A stretch of 6,563 bases of DNA, taken from NCBI GenBank assembly GCA_025360285.1, contig JANYCM010000248.1:1-6563 (forward strand). Reading direction: 5' to 3'. Below are positions 1 through 6,334 of the stretch, one piece after another. The notes beneath the pieces are model-generated. The model was not told where the DNA came from and did not search any database. It saw only the letters and a list, made by a program, of their open reading frames with translations. A program made the translations under genes and the position numbers. This DNA comes from Sphingomonadales bacterium. GTDB taxonomy: Bacteria; Pseudomonadota; Alphaproteobacteria; Sphingomonadales; Sphingomonadaceae. How positions within the stretch are numbered: position 1 is the stretch's first letter; every line of letters begins with the position of its first letter.

Positions 1-1239
1 GACTTTCGGCGCGCCGCTTACCGTGCCGGCCGGGAAGCCCGCCAATAACGCATCGACGGCATCGAACTGCGGCGCCAGCCGGCCGCGGACGTTCGAGACG
101 ATGTGCATGACGTGGCTGTAGAATTCGACGCCGGCGCGATCGGTGACGGTGACCGTGCCGGGCAGCGACACCCTGCCGGTATCGTGGCGGCCCAGATCGA
201 GCAGCATCAGATGTTCGGCCTGTTCCTTGGCATCGGCGAGCAGCGAGGCACGGTTTTCGGCATCCGCCACGGCATCGCGCCCGCGCGGCCGCGTGCCAGC
301 GATGGGCCGGATCGTCACGTCACCATCGCGGACCCGGACCAGGATTTCGGGGCTGGAGCCGACCAGCGCGAACCCCGGCAGGTCGAGGAAATACAGGAAG
401 GGCGACGGGTTGATGCGGCGCAGCGCCCGGTACAAATCAAGGGGCGGCAGCGGAAATTCGACACTGAAGCGCTGCGCCAGCACGACCTGGAAGATGTCGC
501 CGGCAAAGATGTAGTCCTTGGCCCTGGCGACCATGTCGGCATAGCGCGCCGCGCCGACCAGCGGCACTGGCTTGCCGTCGGGCAGGCCGGCCGCCGCCGC
601 CGCCCGCGCCGGCAGCGCTTGCGCCAGCCGCGCTTGCGCCGCCTCGATGCGATCGACGGCGGCGTCATAGGTCCCGGCACCGGCCGCAAACACCGGTGCG
701 ACGAAGAATAATTCGTCCTTCAACCGGTCGAACACCAGGATCAGGGTAGGCCGCACGAACACCATATCGGGCAGTCCGAGCGGTGAGGGCGTGTTGGCCG
801 GCACGCTGGGTTCGACCAGCCGCACCGATTCATAGCCGATATAACCGACCAGGCTGGCCAGCGCCGGCGGCAGTCCGGCCGGCACATCGGCGCGCGCCTC
901 GGCCACCAGCGCCCGCAGCGCAGCCAGCGCACCGCCCGGCACTGGCGTGAACGCGGCGCGATCAGTGCGCCACTGGCGGTTGATTTCGGATGTATCGCCA
1001 AAGGCCCGCCACACCAGATCGGGATCAAGCCCCAGCAGCGAATAGCGCCCGCGTACCTGGCCGCCTTCGACCGATTCGAGCAGATAGGCGCCGCTTTCGG
1101 CCGCTCCCAGCTTGAGCATCGCCGATACCGGGGTTTCGGTATCGGCGACGATGCGCGTCCAGACCAATTGGGCCCGGCCGGCGGCAAGGCCTGTTTCGAA
1201 ATCGGTTCGGCTTGGCGATATCAGCCCGAAATCCGGCAT
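1..1239 (-). CDS. trpE: Anthranilate synthase component I, C-terminus beyond window
   Basis: TrpE converts chorismate to anthranilate, the first committed step of tryptophan synthesis, using ammonia supplied by the glutaminase partner TrpG in the cytoplasm. The frame is open for 413 residues to the left edge; the family is about 500 residues, so roughly the last 90 are missing. Visible motifs are LLES at 53-56 (the region that binds feedback-inhibiting tryptophan in the family), NPSPFLYFLDLPGF followed by GSSPEIL at 294-300, RPIAGTRPRG at 311-320, AEHLMLLDLGR before residue 352, YSHVMHIVSNV around 374-384 with His379, and GTVSGAPKV at 405-413. The chorismate-binding core is therefore mostly present, and LLES suggests normal tryptophan inhibition. 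The usual GRND motif reads GRHD, with His at 352. The ATG directly follows the TAG of the upstream ppiD-like gene and has no good Shine-Dalgarno within normal range, so translation is probably coupled. TrpE rather than PabB is favoured by LLES and overall match. trpG may follow off the edge. Confidence 0.95.
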   Translation of the reverse strand, partial: MPDFGLISPSRTDFETGLAAGRAQLVWTRIVADTETPVSAMLKLGAAESGAYLLESVEGGQVRGRYSLLGLDPDLVWRAFGDTSEINRQWRTDRAAFTPVPGGALAALRALVAEARADVPAGLPPALASLVGYIGYESVRLVEPSVPANTPSPLGLPDMVFVRPTLILVFDRLKDELFFVAPVFAAGAGTYDAAVDRIEAAQARLAQALPARAAAAAGLPDGKPVPLVGAARYADMVARAKDYIFAGDIFQVVLAQRFSVEFPLPPLDLYRALRRINPSPFLYFLDLPGFALVGSSPEILVRVRDGDVTIRPIAGTRPRGRDAVADAENRASLLADAKEQAEHLMLLDLGRHDTGRVSLPGTVTVTDRAGVEFYSHVMHIVSNVRGRLAPQFDAVDALLAGFPAGTVSGAPKV

Positions 1240-3141
1240 CTACTGGGCGCCGCTGTCCTGGCCCGACAGCCGCCGCGTCACGGCCGCGATCGCGGCTTCG
1301 TTGCGCTGGCTGCCGACAGCGCGCTTGGCGGCGGCGGCAAAGGCGGTGGACATTTCCTCGGGCAGGTCGGCCGCCATCGCCCGGCGGCTGATATCGACAA
1401 GGCCGGGCACGCTGGCCAGGTCGCCCGGTGTCACCGTATCGACATGGATCAGCACCCAGCCTTCATTGGCGCGCAGCACCTTGATGGTCTTGGCCGGGGT
1501 GGCGAGGAAGGCCTGGACGATCGGCGGCACTTGCGGCTGACGCGACACATCGAAGCGCCGGCCGCTGATCGGCTTGGGGGCGGCCAGGCCCTGGGCGGCC
1601 ACGGCGGCGGCAAAGTCGCTGCCCTTTTTCACCGCAGCAACAATGGCATCGGCCTTGCCGCGCGCCGCCGTTGCGGCCTTGTCGCGGGCGGCGCCATCGG
1701 CGACCAATGTGCGTACGGCGGCAAGCGGCTGCGGCGCGCTGGGCAGTACCTGCATGGTTTCGATGACCACCAGTCTGCCCTGGCCCAGATCCTCGACAGC
1801 CGCGCCATCGCCGGGTTCATGGCGGAAGGCCTTGGCGGCGAGCGGTAACAGATCGGCAGCCAAAGTTGGCGCATCAGCGGCGGCGCCATCCTTGGTAACC
1901 GGGGTCTGCGTCTGGATGGCCAGGCCATTGGCCTTGGCGAGATCGGCAAAACTCTTGCCGCTTTCGACGCCGTCTTCGATTTTCGCGACCAGGTCCGAAA
2001 CCGCTGTTTCGGCAGCCTTGGCTTTCAGATCGGCGAGAATCGCGGGCCGGGCTTCGGCGAGGGTCTTGGCCTTGGCACCGATCGCATCGACGCGGACGAT
2101 GTGCCAGCCGAACGCTGTCTTGATCGGCGCGGTGATGCCGCCCGCCGGCGCGGCAAAGGCGGCGGCGGCAACTTCGGCACTGGTTTCCTTGGCGAACTGG
2201 TCCTGGGCCTTGTCGCCGATAGCGATGTCGGCGGCGCCAAAGCCGGCGAGGCGCTGGGCGGCGGCGGCAAAGCCGTCCTTGGCGGCAGCCGCGGCGATGG
2301 CACGGGCCTTGCCTTCATCGGGCACCACCACCTGTTGCAGACGGCGCGTGGCGGCGGCGCCATATTTCGCCGGGTCCTTGGCAAAGGCGGCGGCGATGGC
2401 ATCATGCTTGATCGTTACCCCGGCGGCAATCGCGGCACGGTCAATGAAGGCGTAACGGAAGCTGCGGCGTTCCGGCAGCGTGAAGGCCGCCTTGTGGGCA
2501 GAATAATAGGCGGAGATTTCGGCATCGCTTGGCGGCGTGGTGGCACCCAGCGGTACCAGCGCGACGCTGCCGCCGTGCACATCGACAAGCAGCCGGCCAT
2601 AAATACTGGCCATGCTGGCGGGCGCCGTCAGCGATGCTGTCACCGGGGTCAGCAGCTGCTTGCGGATCAGGTCACCGGCGATGCTGTCGCGCAGCTCGCG
2701 GTCGCTCAGGCGGTTTTCGGCGATGACCCGGCGAAAGGTCGGCTCATCGAATTTGCCGCCAACCTGAAAGGCCGGAATCACAGCGATTTCGGCACCAATG
2801 GCGCGATCACTGGCGGTGATGCGGATCTGGCGGCCCAATTGTTCCAGGGCTGTCCTGCTGATCAACTGATCGGCGATGACGGTGACCGCGCCTTGTTTGG
2901 CCAATTGCACCTGGCTGACACTGGGGTTTTGCGCCCTGGCGTTGCGGATTGCCAGGTCAAAGGCCTTGAGCAGATCGGGTTCGGTGATCGTCTTGCTGCC
3001 GACCTTGGCGACGGAACCCTGGGGTGCGCCGCGGCTGCTGAACGGATCGCCGACGCCGGTTACGGCAAAGGCGATCAGGACAAGGCCCAGCAGGACCAGC
3101 GCGGGCCAGCTGGTCAACCAGCGGCGAAAGAATGTGATCAT
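1240..3141 (-). CDS. ppiD: PpiD/SurA-like membrane-anchored peptidylprolyl isomerase family protein
   Basis: The 633-residue product has the PpiD layout: a short cytoplasmic N-terminus, one membrane helix at about 13-30, then a long periplasmic part. A SurA/PpiD-type N-terminal chaperone region covers about 40-190 (VAKVGSKTITEPDLLKAF start). A parvulin-like domain spans about 263-352 and ends in ITAPIKTAFGWHIVRVD. An alanine-rich tail follows. E. coli PpiD is 623 residues and helps proteins leaving the Sec translocon to fold. The first strand of the parvulin domain reads RRLQQVVV where active parvulins have RHILV; the lost His suggests weak or no isomerase activity, as for the E. coli PpiD domain, so a chaperone role is more likely. 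The ATG at 3141 is chosen because it directly precedes the membrane helix; the frame stays open upstream to 4008 only as antisense to tpiA. No clear Shine-Dalgarno is seen. It leads an operon with trpE. The family is well supported; orthology to ppiD is an inference. Confidence 0.87.
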   Translation of the reverse strand: MITFFRRWLTSWPALVLLGLVLIAFAVTGVGDPFSSRGAPQGSVAKVGSKTITEPDLLKAFDLAIRNARAQNPSVSQVQLAKQGAVTVIADQLISRTALEQLGRQIRITASDRAIGAEIAVIPAFQVGGKFDEPTFRRVIAENRLSDRELRDSIAGDLIRKQLLTPVTASLTAPASMASIYGRLLVDVHGGSVALVPLGATTPPSDAEISAYYSAHKAAFTLPERRSFRYAFIDRAAIAAGVTIKHDAIAAAFAKDPAKYGAAATRRLQQVVVPDEGKARAIAAAAAKDGFAAAAQRLAGFGAADIAIGDKAQDQFAKETSAEVAAAAFAAPAGGITAPIKTAFGWHIVRVDAIGAKAKTLAEARPAILADLKAKAAETAVSDLVAKIEDGVESGKSFADLAKANGLAIQTQTPVTKDGAAADAPTLAADLLPLAAKAFRHEPGDGAAVEDLGQGRLVVIETMQVLPSAPQPLAAVRTLVADGAARDKAATAARGKADAIVAAVKKGSDFAAAVAAQGLAAPKPISGRRFDVSRQPQVPPIVQAFLATPAKTIKVLRANEGWVLIHVDTVTPGDLASVPGLVDISRRAMAADLPEEMSTAFAAAAKRAVGSQRNEAAIAAVTRRLSGQDSGAQ

Positions 3142-3174
3142 GGTGTTTTTTGAAACCAAAGCGGAAAGCGCGCG

Positions 3175-3203
3175 GTTGTAACGGCGGCGGCGGCTTGTCA
3201 CAA
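3175..3203 (-). promoter_or_regulatory. Likely promoter of ppiD-trpE
   Basis: On the minus strand, TTGTGA (3203-3198) is followed after 17 nt by TACAAC (3180-3175). The extended -10, GTTACAAC (3182-3175), matches the Caulobacter housekeeping consensus GCTANAWC at seven of eight positions; the -35 keeps TTG of TTGACGS. Transcription would start near 3168, giving a leader of about 27 nt before the ATG at 3141. Spacing is the same as in the proposed secG promoter. This is inferred from sequence only. Confidence 0.55.
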
Positions 3204-3204
3204 G
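3194..3204. promoter_or_regulatory. Palindrome CTTGTCACAAG in divergent ppiD/tpiA region
   Basis: CTTGT and ACAAG form a perfect inverted repeat around one central base. It covers the -35 of the ppiD promoter on the minus strand. On the plus strand, a weaker tpiA promoter can be drawn as TTGTAA (3176-3181), 17 nt, CACAAG (3199-3204), which would overlap the ppiD promoter almost completely. The repeat may be an operator or merely a by-product of overlapping promoters. No known regulator is recognised. Confidence 0.3.
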
Positions 3205-3241
3205 GCGGGATGCGGGGGCCTTTGCCGCCGGCAGCTGCTGC

Positions 3242-3245
3242 GGAG
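3242..3245 (+). promoter_or_regulatory. Ribosome binding site of tpiA
   Basis: GGAG lies 10 nt before the GTG at 3256. This supports the GTG start, which also places the GNWKMN motif at the expected distance from the N-terminus. Confidence 0.6.
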
Positions 3246-3255
3246 ATTCTGGCCT

Positions 3256-3978
3256 GTGTCCACCCCCCTGATCGTCGGCAATTGGAAGATGAACGGCCTT
3301 GGCGAGGCGGTGACCGAAATCGCTGCCATGGCGGGGGCGGGGCGCGCGAATCTGTGGGTGGCACCGCCCTTCACGCTGATCGACCGTGCCGTGATCGTCG
3401 CGGCCGGGGCGGTGACGATCGGCGGACAGGATTGCCATGCGGCGTTTTCGGGGGCGCATACCGGCTGCGTGTCGGCGGCCATGCTCGCCGATCTGGGGGC
3501 CGGTTTTGTCATTATCGGCCATAGCGAACGGCGGACCGACAATGGCGAATGCGACGCCGATGTCCGCGCCAAGGCGCTGGCCGCGCGCGCGGCCGGGCTG
3601 GATGTCATCGTCTGTGTGGGGGAGACCCAGGAACAACGCGACGCTGGGGCCGCCGAAGCCATTGTCGGCGCACAACTGGCCGGATCGCTGCCGGACGCGG
3701 TGGACGGCCTGATCGTCGCCTATGAACCGGTGTGGGCGATCGGCACCGGGCGGACTCCGACGCCCGCTGATGTCGCCGCCATACACGGCTTCATCCGGGC
3801 GCAATTGCTCGCGCGCTTCGGGCTGATGGGGCGGGGGGTGCGCATCCTTTATGGCGGATCGGTCAAGCCTGACAATGCGGCGCTGCTGCTGGGGCAACCG
3901 CATGTCGGCGGCGCGCTTGTCGGCGGTGCCAGCCTGACGGCGGCGAGTTTTCTGGCGATTGCCGCGGCGGCGGGATAA
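3256..3978 (+). CDS. tpiA: Triose-phosphate isomerase
   Basis: TpiA interconverts dihydroxyacetone phosphate and glyceraldehyde 3-phosphate in glycolysis and gluconeogenesis, as a cytoplasmic TIM-barrel enzyme, usually a dimer. The 240 residues are near the usual 250 and include all catalytic elements: GNWKMNG with Asn9 and Lys11, VIIGHSERR with catalytic His89, AYEPVWAIGTG with catalytic Glu157, the flexible phosphate-gripping loop that follows it (to about 170), YGGSVKPDN at 199-207 and the final GGALVGGASL phosphate site. The segment after GHSERR reads TDNGECDADVR where many family members have a YFGE-like stretch, a variation outside the catalytic residues. The start is GTG with GGAG 10 nt upstream. 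The gene is divergent from the ppiD-like gene and precedes secG by 93 nt, an arrangement I recall from alphaproteobacteria. Confidence 0.97.
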   Translation: MSTPLIVGNWKMNGLGEAVTEIAAMAGAGRANLWVAPPFTLIDRAVIVAAGAVTIGGQDCHAAFSGAHTGCVSAAMLADLGAGFVIIGHSERRTDNGECDADVRAKALAARAAGLDVIVCVGETQEQRDAGAAEAIVGAQLAGSLPDAVDGLIVAYEPVWAIGTGRTPTPADVAAIHGFIRAQLLARFGLMGRGVRILYGGSVKPDNAALLLGQPHVGGALVGGASLTAASFLAIAAAAG

Positions 3979-4007
3979 CGGCTTCATAGCGGCTTTTCTG
4001 GCGCGCA

Positions 4008-4036
4008 TTGCAACACGGCCCCGCCGCCGCTACATC
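4008..4036 (+). promoter_or_regulatory. Likely promoter of secG-kgtP
   Basis: TTGCAA (4008-4013) and TACATC (4031-4036) are 17 nt apart. The extended -10, GCTACATC (4029-4036), fits the Caulobacter consensus GCTANAWC at every position, while the -35 keeps only TTG and the final A of TTGACA. A start near 4043 would give a leader of about 29 nt. It lies in the 93-nt gap between tpiA and secG, so secG need not depend on tpiA transcription. No convincing terminator is seen after tpiA, so read-through is also possible. Confidence 0.6.
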
Positions 4037-4071
4037 GCACCCCTGTTTCCGATCCGCCCGAAAGTTTCGCC

Positions 4072-4440
4072 GTGACCACCTTCCTGCTCGTCGTCCACAC
4101 GCTTATCGCGCTTGCGCTGGTCGGGGTCATCCTGTTGCAGCGTTCTGAAGGCGGTGGCCTGGGCATCGGTGGCGGCACCGGCGGCGGCCTGATGACGGCG
4201 CGTGGTGCGGCCAATCTGCTCACCCGCTCGACAACGGTACTGGCGTCATTGTTCGTTGCCTCGTCGATCCTGCTCGCTGTGCTTGCCGCCTCCGGCAACC
4301 GCGTCAAGCCGATCGATACCAGCCTGGCCGCCAAGACCGTGGCACCGGTCAGCGCGCCGGCGGCCCCTGGCGCGCTGCCGGGCTTGCCCGCCGCGCCGAC
4401 GACAACCCCCGCCCCCGCCGGCGTTCCGATCGCCCATTAG
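4072..4440 (+). CDS. secG: Preprotein translocase subunit SecG
   Basis: SecG is the small inner-membrane subunit that joins SecY and SecE and aids SecA-driven protein export. The 122-residue product has the family layout: membrane helix 1 at about 3-22, the conserved loop LLQRSEGGGLG at 21-31 with a glycine-rich stretch, RGAANLLTRSTTVLASLF at about 44-61 leading into helix 2 (about 54-74), and a low-complexity alanine/proline/threonine tail from about 80 to the end. Alphaproteobacterial SecG proteins often carry such a tail. The start is GTG with only a weak GAAAG upstream. It follows tpiA and has its own likely promoter. The permease gene begins 3 nt after its TAG in the same frame. The match to SecG is clear despite the short length. 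Confidence 0.94.
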   Translation: MTTFLLVVHTLIALALVGVILLQRSEGGGLGIGGGTGGGLMTARGAANLLTRSTTVLASLFVASSILLAVLAASGNRVKPIDTSLAAKTVAPVSAPAAPGALPGLPAAPTTTPAPAGVPIAH

Positions 4441-4443
4441 GCC

Positions 4444-5712
4444 ATGACGCCGGCGACACGACCGTCGCAGGCGCGGCAGCTGATCGGCGGTGCTGCCGGC
4501 AATCTTGTCGAATGGTATGATTGGTACGCCTATTCGGCGTTTGCGCTGTATTTCGCCCCGGCATTTTTCCCCAAGGGTGATCCCGTTGCCCAGGCCTTGA
4601 GCACGGCGGCGGTGTTTGCGGTTGGTTTCCTGATGCGGCCGATCGGCGGCTGGCTGCTTGGGGTCTATGCTGACCGCAAGGGGCGCAAGGCGGCGTTGAC
4701 CTTGTCGGTCGCCATGATGTGTTCGGGGTCGCTGCTTATCGCTGTCGCGCCAACCTATGCACAGGCGGGCGTTGTGGCACCGGCGCTGCTGCTGCTGGCG
4801 CGGCTGGTCCAGGGGCTTTCGGTCGGCGGCGAATATGGCGCCTCGGCGACGTTCATGGCCGAAGTGGCGGATGAAAAGCGCCGCGGGTTTCTCGGCAGCT
4901 TTCAATATGTAACGCTGGTCGGCGGCCAGCTGCTGGCGCTCGGCCTGCTCATCGTCATGCAGGCGCGGCTGAGTGAGGCGGAGCTCAACGCCTGGGGCTG
5001 GCGGGTGCCGTTCATCGTCGGCGCGCTGTGCGCCATCCTGGTGTTCTGGTTGCGGCGGTCGCTGGTAGAAACCGAAGCCTTTGAGGCGGTCAGTGCCGAA
5101 GAGCATCAAGGCCTTATGACGCGCCTGCTGGCGCATCCGCGCGCACTATGGACGGTGCTGGCGCTGACGGCGGGGGGCAGCACGGCTTTTTACACCTTCA
5201 CCACCTATATGCAGAAATATCTGGTTTTCACGGCAGGCTGGAGCAAGCCCCAGGCCACCAATGTCTCGGCGCTGGCGTTGCTCGGCTATGCGGCGTTGCA
5301 ACCGTTGGTCGGCGCGCTTTCGGATCGGATCGGCCGGCGGCCGCTGTTGATAACCTTCGGGCTTGGCGGCACGCTGCTGACTGTGCCCGCTATGCATGCC
5401 ATCGGCGGGGCCGCCAACCCGGTCGAAGGCTTCGTCCTGATCATGGCGGCGCTGACGGTGCTCAGTTGCTACACGGCGATTTCCGGCGTCGTGAAGGCCG
5501 AAATGTTTCCCGCCAATATCCGCGCTTTGGGTGTGGGGCTGCCTTACGGCATCGGCGTCGCGGTGTTCGGCGGATCGGCCGAATATGTCGCGCTGGCCTT
5601 CAAGAATGCCAGGTTGGAAAGCGGCTTTTTCTGGTATGTTGCGGTGTTGTGCGCCGTGGCGCTGGCGGCGGCGGTTTCACTGCCTGATACCCGCCGCCAT
5701 TCGAAGATTTAG
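4444..5712 (+). CDS. kgtP: 2-oxoglutarate permease-like MFS transporter (metabolite:H+ symporter family)
   Basis: This is a 422-residue major facilitator protein of the metabolite:H+ symporter family, expected to have 12 membrane helices and to import a dicarboxylate with protons. It resembles E. coli KgtP closely from memory: GNLVEWYDWYAYS (19-31), GFLMRPIGGWL (61-71), RLVQGLSVGGEYG (120-132), GSFQYVTLVGGQLLAL (151-166), FYTFTTYMQKYLV (249-261), KAEMFPANIRALGVGL (351-366) and FGGSAEYVAL (375-384). General MFS motifs are the loop 2-3 sequence ADRKGRK (76-82) and the loop 8-9 sequence GALSDRIGRRP (290-300). Length is near the 432 of E. coli KgtP. 2-Oxoglutarate is therefore the most likely substrate, but related members carry shikimate, proline/betaine, citrate or other organic acids. 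The ATG lies 3 nt after secG with no good Shine-Dalgarno, so translation is probably coupled to secG. A strong hairpin overlaps its stop codon. Confidence 0.88.
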   Translation: MTPATRPSQARQLIGGAAGNLVEWYDWYAYSAFALYFAPAFFPKGDPVAQALSTAAVFAVGFLMRPIGGWLLGVYADRKGRKAALTLSVAMMCSGSLLIAVAPTYAQAGVVAPALLLLARLVQGLSVGGEYGASATFMAEVADEKRRGFLGSFQYVTLVGGQLLALGLLIVMQARLSEAELNAWGWRVPFIVGALCAILVFWLRRSLVETEAFEAVSAEEHQGLMTRLLAHPRALWTVLALTAGGSTAFYTFTTYMQKYLVFTAGWSKPQATNVSALALLGYAALQPLVGALSDRIGRRPLLITFGLGGTLLTVPAMHAIGGAANPVEGFVLIMAALTVLSCYTAISGVVKAEMFPANIRALGVGLPYGIGVAVFGGSAEYVALAFKNARLESGFFWYVAVLCAVALAAAVSLPDTRRHSKI

Positions 5713-5745
5713 GGCCGCCTGCCACAGGGGAGCGACAGGCGGCCC
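5712..5745. terminator. GC-rich hairpin, probable bidirectional terminator
   Basis: GGGCCGCCTG (5712-5721) pairs perfectly with CAGGCGGCCC (5736-5745), giving a 10-bp stem with a 14-nt loop. It starts at the last base of the kgtP stop codon and lies 8 nt past the stop of the opposing PEP-CTERM gene. No T-run follows on the plus strand; on the minus strand the stem is followed by TAAATCTT, a weak A/T stretch. Position between convergent genes supports termination in both directions. Confidence 0.7.
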
Positions 5746-5746
5746 A

Positions 5747-5760
5747 TCGCCTTCAGGCGA
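5747..5760. other. Small inverted repeat at end of PEP-CTERM gene
   Basis: TCGCCT and AGGCGA are a perfect 6-bp inverted repeat around TC; in RNA the real loop would be larger. It overlaps the TGA stop of the PEP-CTERM gene and sits just beside the larger hairpin. It may add to termination or be chance. Confidence 0.3.
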
Positions 5761-6319
5761 AGACGTTGGCCCGCCGGCGGCGCAGCGCCGCCCCGGTCAG
5801 GCCGAAGCCGGTGATGAAAAGCGCCCAACTGGCGGGTTCTGGGACGGTGCTGCCGCCAGCAAAGGTCAGATCAATGATCGAAGCGCTTTGCATGGGCACG
5901 AACACACCGGCATAATTTAGCGTCACCGTGTTCGCCGTCAGCGAAATGCCGACGGGCGCGAACATCGATGCCTTGTCGATGCTTGCGCCTCTCAGCGTCA
6001 CACCCGAAAAGCTGAACGTAAAGCCATTGAAGGAATTCAGACTGGAAAAGGGGCCATCAAGATCGAAGGGATACAGGACCCTGATTTGATGATCGCCCAG
6101 ATCAAAACCTGCGCCCCAGCCCATCAGTGAATAAACGGGATATTCGATGGCGCTGGTGACGGTCTTCGTTCCGGCCGTGGCTGTATAATCTCCCGGCAGA
6201 TAATTGCCGTAACGTCCATCGACGGTAACCATGTGACCAAGCAGTCCGGCCTGGGCCGGCCCGGCAAGAACAAGGCCGGCAATCACTGATCCCACGACAG
6301 TCTTGATTGCTTTCATCAT
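5753..6319 (-). CDS. Secreted PEPxxWA-CTERM sorting-domain protein
   Basis: The 188-residue product has a Sec signal peptide at 1-24: MMKAIK charge cluster, hydrophobic core, and likely cleavage after PAQA. The C-terminus is a textbook PEPxxWA-CTERM signal: VPEPASWA at 159-166, a hydrophobic helix to about 179, then the arginine cluster RRRR at 180-183. Proteins with this tail are exported by Sec and processed by an exosortase, often in bacteria that make exopolysaccharide. The middle (25-158) is rich in Gly, Ser, Thr, Phe and Tyr with alternating hydrophobic residues, suggesting a beta-strand fold; I recognise no enzymatic motif and no cysteine is present. An AAGGGG site 9 nt before the first ATG supports the start; the second Met is 3 nt downstream. 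The gene looks somewhat less GC-rich than its neighbours and converges on kgtP. No exosortase is visible here. The sorting class is firm; the function is unknown. Confidence 0.93.
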   Translation of the reverse strand: MMKAIKTVVGSVIAGLVLAGPAQAGLLGHMVTVDGRYGNYLPGDYTATAGTKTVTSAIEYPVYSLMGWGAGFDLGDHQIRVLYPFDLDGPFSSLNSFNGFTFSFSGVTLRGASIDKASMFAPVGISLTANTVTLNYAGVFVPMQSASIIDLTFAGGSTVPEPASWALFITGFGLTGAALRRRRANVFA

Positions 6320-6328
6320 CGTCAGTCA

Positions 6329-6334
6329 CCCCTT
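6329..6334 (-). promoter_or_regulatory. Ribosome binding site of the PEP-CTERM gene
   Basis: AAGGGG on the minus strand, preceded by further A residues, lies 9 nt before the ATG at 6319. It is the clearest Shine-Dalgarno in the window and decides for the first of the two adjacent ATG codons. Confidence 0.65.

Noticed and set aside
103..711. 202-residue plus-strand ORF
   Set aside because: It is the antisense shadow of trpE, whose minus-strand motifs are unmistakable.
1310..2400. Recurrent GGCGGCGGCAAAG-like short repeats
   Set aside because: They encode alanine-rich stretches (FAAAAK-like) of the ppiD-like protein in GC-rich codons, so coding composition explains them.
1574..3153. Long plus-strand ORFs (1574-2455 and 2101-3153)
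   Set aside because: They are antisense to the ppiD-like gene and reflect GC-rich codon bias. Their Ala/Gly/Arg-rich products show no family motifs.
3142..4008. Upstream extension of the ppiD-like frame on the minus strand, for 922 residues in total
   Set aside because: It runs antisense to tpiA, has arginine-rich low-quality composition, and would bury the N-terminal membrane helix inside the protein. The ATG at 3141 gives a normal family length.
4246..5136. 296-residue minus-strand ORF
   Set aside because: It is antisense to secG and kgtP, is rich in Arg, Gln and His, and shows no recognisable domain; the plus-strand genes have clear motifs.
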